A DNA stretch of 64,000 nucleotides, taken from Parus major (taxonomy: Eukaryota; Chordata; Aves; Passeriformes; Paridae). Location: the NCBI RefSeq assembly GCF_001522545.3, contig NC_031779.1, positions 231,087 through 295,086 on the forward strand. The letters are read 5' to 3'. The translations under genes were made by a program, and so were the position numbers. This document shows, one piece after another, positions 59,401-64,000 of this stretch. How positions within the stretch are numbered: position 1 is the stretch's first letter; each line of letters begins with the position of its first letter. The notes beneath the pieces are model-generated. The model had not been told where the DNA came from. It did not search any database and saw nothing but the letters and a program-made list of their open reading frames with translations.

Positions 59401-62034
59401 TGGCCCTGGCATGGCCCAAGGAAGAGCAAAACCTGTCAGCAGAGCCCGGAGTGATGCCATAAAAGAAACAATAAACTTTCACCCTCTGCTTCTCCACAAT
59501 TCTGCTGATAAATTCAACCTGATCCTTTGATCCCACAGGAGGAGAACCCTTCACCCATGGACAGGAGCCTCAGAGCCACGTCACACCAAGCCAAGGGATG
59601 CTCCAGCATCTGCAGATGCTGATAACTGCTAGAGGAATCAGAGCCATGTAGGAGACCTTCCCACCATGCTCCCTATCCCTTCAAGGATAGTTCAGATCCT
59701 GTGAGGCCTCCTCTTCCTCACTGGAGCAGTTGCTTGGCTGCAGCCCCTGGGAAGAGCAGCACCTTGAGCCTCCCGGGTTCTACATCCTGCTGGTGACTGT
59801 GCACCTGTAGCAGCACCTGTAGTGTTCCCTTTATGAGTCCTTCATGGCCTCCTAGCCACCAGCTTTGCTCAAGAGTTTTTCCACTGTCCTGCAGTCATTC
59901 ATGCAGGAATCCTTCCCCTAACATCTGCTTTTTGGCCCAGACTCGCTGCTGTGTTCTGGGATGTGGGTGACCCCCAGCTCACCTTTTCATTAGCTGGAGT
60001 AAAGCCTTGACTTAAAACTAATTATTAGCAAGAAAAATAATGACACTGTGGATTGTGTTTGGCACTGGAGGAAACCAGATGCCCCTCAGGCAGCAGTGAA
60101 GGACTGACAGCCTAATGGGGCTCGTCACTTGATGTGTCATGGGACCACCCTCTCCAGCTCATTGGAGGGGGAGCAGGTTCCTGGCCATGAGGCTCCCAGG
60201 TGAGGTCCTCATTCTCTCTCTGACCCAGCCAAAACCTGTGCAACTCCTCTCTGTCCATCCCCAGCCCCCATCACTCTCCTTTGGGTTGAGACAAAAAAGG
60301 GTGAGGTCACTTGTTGACTGCTGCCATGGACAGAGCAGGCTTGCCCTGGGGAATATAATTTATTGTTAATTCATTTAAGTGTTTGATTCAGGTTTTGGAA
60401 AACAACAACCTCCCCAAGCATTTTTACACCTGGGGAAGGCACCTCCCCTCCCCTTTGCCAGGCTTACTTTCAGCACCTCTCCTCCTCCCTGCTGTCCTGC
60501 AGGTGACTCTCAGCCCCCCGTGTGGAAGCAGCAGCTGAAGGCAGGAGGGATTCACCTGTTCCCTCAGGGATGAGTCTTCCACAGGCACTGCCTCCCATGG
60601 CAGTGCTCCATTCCACTCTCAAGGAGTGTGTGTTCCACCATGGAGCATCTCCATCCTCCTCCTCTGAACTGCTGCACAGACTTGGGCCCCTAGGACCTGA
60701 GTGCCCAGTACCTGCCTTGGGCACCATCCTACCAGCACAGGATGACTCAGGCTGGAGAAAACCTCAGCAGCTCTCTAGTCCAGCCATCTGCCCATGAGCT
60801 GAGTTCAGACTGGGTTACCTTGGGCTTGAAAACCTTTGTGTATGAGGCCTGGGTCCACTGCTCAGCTGTTTCAATGTTTTTATTTCTCCCTCACAGACAA
60901 AGCCCTAGGCCACTATTCCCTCCTGAATTTAGATTACAAACTGAGAGGGTCAGGAAAGCTTTTGAGGAAACTCATATTTTTTTGGCAATTTGCTGGCTCT
61001 ACCCTGTCATTCACCTTTCTGATGTTTACCTGCTGGCCCACATCATGCACAATGTCCTGTCACTCACCTGGTCATGTTATTTGGAAAGCTCCAGGACCAA
61101 AGCTTTGTCACCAAGCTTAGAAAATGAGTAAATTCTTCAGTCTGGGTTTTTTCCCAGCTTTGATTTGTTCCTGTTGCTCCTCTAGTTTGAGGGTAACCCT
61201 CCACACTGCTGCTGGGGCTCAAGTCTGCGCTCACAGCAGAACTTGCTGTTTCTGCAATCAGAGATGCAACGAGGCCCCTCCAGGTCACTGGGACGGCTTT
61301 CCCGGGGTGCTCACACCTGAGACATGTGTCTCTGGAAACCCTGCGAGCTCGTGTGCCCACTGCTGTCCCTGGCCTTCCCCCACAGCCTGAGGCATCACCC
61401 CAGGGATGGGAAAAGAGCACGGAGGGAGATGAATGGACACAATTGACATTTGTGTCTTTGGCTGTGGGATGGACTCAGAGGAGGAGCTGGCTCAGAGGAT
61501 GTCAGTGAAACTCCACTGCCACCACTTGGTGTCATTGCTGCCCCAGGCTTAGTGAAGTGCTCACTGACAGAGAACACGCTCCTGCTGGGTTCTTCAGGCC
61601 CCAGGCTGGGGTGGTCCCTCCTCTGAGGTGCTTGGAGACCTCTCTTCCACAGGAGATCAACAAGCCAGGCAGTGAGGAAGGGAGGGAAGGAAGCACAAAG
61701 GGGAGCAGGCTCCCATCAGGAAGCAAAACAGATTCCATTTCCATCCCCCATGCTCCTCCAGGGAAAGCTCTTCATGTGCTGATATGACCATCAAGATTTG
61801 GATTTACCTGACCAAGGTAAATCCAGCCAGAAGAGAGGCTGGGACAACCTGAGGAAGTGGGTTGGAACTACAGAGCTTGGAACTGTATCTGAATGATTTC
61901 TGGGGAGTGCAGAGCAGGTGAGGTTAAATGCAGTGTACCATCTCAAACCAGAGATTCCAAGGGGCCAAAAAGCCAACAGCACCTGGCTCGTAGCAAAACC
62001 AGTGTGGCCACAGCCTGGGGCAGGGCACTGCTGA

Positions 62035-62515
62035 AGCATCTCCAGCCCTGGGGGAAGCTCTGGTCCCCTCACTCTAAGAAGGACATTGTGGGGCTGGAGC
62101 AGGTCCAGAGAAGGGAACAGAGCTGGGGAAGGAGCACCAGGAGCAGCTGAAGTGGCTCAGCCTGGAGAAAAGGAGGCTCAGAGAGGCAGAGCAGTCTGGC
62201 TCTGCACAAGTCCCTGGCAGGAGGGGCCAGCTGGGTGGGGTCAGGCTCTGCTCCCAGGAACAGGGACAGGAGGAGAGGGAACGGCCTCAGGCTGGGCCAG
62301 GGGAGGCTCAGGGTGAACTGCAGGAGAAATTTTTCCACTGAAAGGCTGGTGAGGTATTAGAAGGGGCTGCTCAGGAGAGGGAGTGCCCATCCCTGGAAGT
62401 GTTCAAGGAATGACTCAATGTGGTATTCAAGTGCTCTGGTCTCAAAGTGGGGATTGGTCACATACTGGACTCAATGTTCTTGGAAGTCTTTTCCAACCTC
62501 AGTGATCCTGTGAAT
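62035..62515 (+). repeat. CR1 LINE 3' fragment (longer copy)
   Basis: Sense CR1: 'ggagcaggtccagagaaggg', 'ctcagcctggagaaaaggag', 'gaaatttttccactgaaagg', 'ccatccctggaagtgttcaa', ending 'ttccaacctcagtgatcctg'. With the 49.5 kb copy it is the longest CR1 remnant here. Confidence 0.93.
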
Positions 62516-63953
62516 TGTAATAAGGCGTGTAAAGGCCTTTTCTTTATGACATAACCCACCAGCTCACTTTTCCCTATCACTCATCAGCCTCTGGAAAAAT
62601 CAAACTGGGAAAGACCACACTGAGAGGGTGATGGGACCTTCAAACATTGGGATGTGCATTGAAGAAAGGTCAACTACTGCTCAGCCAACACCAGGGGAGC
62701 TGCCTGTTGGGCTGGCCCTGCCCATCCAGACCTTCAGGTACAGTGGAATGCGATAAAGTTCCTGCAGTGCACACAAGGAATATGCTGGAGAAAACTATCT
62801 GGGTTATTCCTGCCTCAGGCAAAGGCAAATTCCTTTTATTTAAGGACCTGAGTGCACTTTGTGGGTGATGCTGGAGGATGGGAAAGGCCAATGTTTGCCT
62901 CAAGGTGATTTGATCTTGGATGAGAACAGCTAATAAATTCAATTGTATGAAGTTAGCTGGTACATAATGCTGTGGATTATCACCTCTATGGCATTTCTAT
63001 GCACTCCTCATCCAAACAGGCACCTCACAGCACCGTCTGGATTTGGGGATCTGAACCTGACTCCCCTCTGAGCATCACATTAACAGAGGATGAACTTGGA
63101 TGAAACTGGACAAGTGCAGCGATGATGGAACAAGCGCTGGCTTTAACATGGAACAAACTTCTGCTGCCCTGAAAGCTGGAACCCAATGTCACAGTGGAAA
63201 TGAACTCAATGGGCTTTTACAGGCAGAGTCCATAAACTGAGGAAACCCTTCTCCTGACCCTCATTCCCAGCCAAGGAGAAATCCCAGCCTTCTGGGATGT
63301 GAAATGATTCCAAGTGCTGCTGGTCCCAAGTCAAATCTTCCCCCAAGGGCTGAGTTCACCCTGGCCCAAAGAAATGCCTTGCTCTGGTTTGAGATGGACT
63401 GTGCTTCAGCAATTACAGCATGGACATCATAGGACATGGAGCCTTGAAATCCTGAGTGTTCTCCTGTTGTGACTAACCCTGGGAAAGAGGCACAGGTGCT
63501 TGGCTGTGTTGGCAGGATCACAGTACCCTACCTGCCCAGTCTGGGAGGTGTCAGGGCTGTGTCTGACCCCAAGTCCTCTACGTGACCCTGCTCAGGAGAT
63601 ATTCTTACAGTGTTACAGCCAAGTGCTGCTCCTTGGAGCAAGAGACAGGGATTATCCCAGCTACAGACCCACAAGGTCTTCCTTTATGGGCTTTCTTATG
63701 GGATGAAAACAGCTCTAGAGCAGCCATGTCCTGGGGTGATTTTATAATGATGCTTTGTTCCCTAACTGTTTGCTTTAAGTCCAGAAAACAGCTGCTCTGA
63801 CTTTAAGATGGATCTGGGAGGGGGGGCAGGGTGAGGCAGGGAATTTTGGGCTCCTGTGTGATTTTGGCTCAATCTGTCTCTCTCCAGGGTGGATCAGGGA
63901 CGCTGCATTGTTCTTTTTGTGGGATTAGTTTTTAGCTATTTTAAAGCAAGAAC

Positions 63954-64000
63954 TTTCCCTTCCCTTCCCTTCCCTTCCCTTCCCTTCCCTTCCCTTCCCT
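63954..64000 (+). repeat. (CCCTT)n pentanucleotide array, cut by the window end
   Basis: About nine perfect TTCCC units reach the last base, so the full array length is unknown. The opposite strand is a GGGAA purine run. Confidence 0.97.

Larger units (their letters stand above)
58460..63950. other. Intergenic sequence downstream of NMB
   Basis: No exon recognised on either strand. It contains CR1 fragments at 59014-59400 and 62035-62515 and a G-run (58551-58564). I looked for the start of WDR73, the expected next gene by mammalian synteny, and did not find it within the window. Confidence 0.65.

Noticed and set aside
60715..60800. Possible antisense CR1 terminus (aggctggagaaaacctcagc region)
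   Set aside because: The resemblance is limited to one short phrase and lacks the other CR1 landmarks.
58460..64000. WDR73, the expected neighbour of NMB
   Set aside because: No WD-repeat or WDR73-like N-terminal sequence was found on either strand; it may begin beyond the window.
1..64000. CRISPR arrays, operons, bacterial regulatory sites and tRNA/rRNA genes
   Set aside because: This is vertebrate nuclear DNA; the tandem arrays seen are mini- and microsatellites, and I saw no tRNA or rRNA sequence.

Overview
The window is vertebrate nuclear DNA, almost certainly from a bird and probably a songbird. It has intron-rich genes with GT-AG splice sites and CpG-island promoters. It carries many 3' fragments of CR1 LINEs, at least one long avian-type retroviral solo LTR, and no SINEs that I recognise. 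The only genes I can support are three orthologues of mammalian 15q25 genes, all on the + strand: ZNF592 (coding 4682-36515, 8 coding exons, 1283 aa), SEC11A (38194-44327, 6 exons, 179 aa) and NMB (54782-58215, 3 exons, 127 aa). All splice phases join without a frameshift.

Layout: 1-1730 is a CR1 fragment followed by a GC-rich island split by a 637-base assembly gap (651-1287), which is probably the ZNF592 promoter and untranslated first exon. 1731-36515 is ZNF592: a giant first coding exon holding the conserved N-terminus and the first fingers, a 13.5 kb intron, then seven short exons with the remaining zinc fingers and an acidic tail. Its introns hold CR1 pieces, a CA microsatellite, a degenerate LTR-like block and a solo LTR of about 1.4 kb. 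SEC11A starts only 1.7 kb after the ZNF592 stop, from its own CpG island. 44.7-54.1 kb is an intergenic interval with no gene I recognise. 54.1-54.9 kb is the NMB promoter, built from two different G/C-rich minisatellites and broken by a second gap (54401-54655). After NMB, 58.5-64.0 kb contains only CR1 fragments and, at the window edge, a CCCTT pentanucleotide array.

The three genes are functionally unrelated: a nuclear zinc-finger coregulator, the catalytic subunit of the ER signal peptidase, and a secreted neuropeptide precursor whose signal peptide would itself be a signal-peptidase substrate. They are neighbours through conserved synteny, not as an operon. I found no convincing new biological system. 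The points most worth checking are the repeat-built NMB promoter, the orientation of ZNF592 relative to the mammalian locus, the missing canonical poly(A) signal between ZNF592 and SEC11A, and the G-run-rich miniature first intron of SEC11A.
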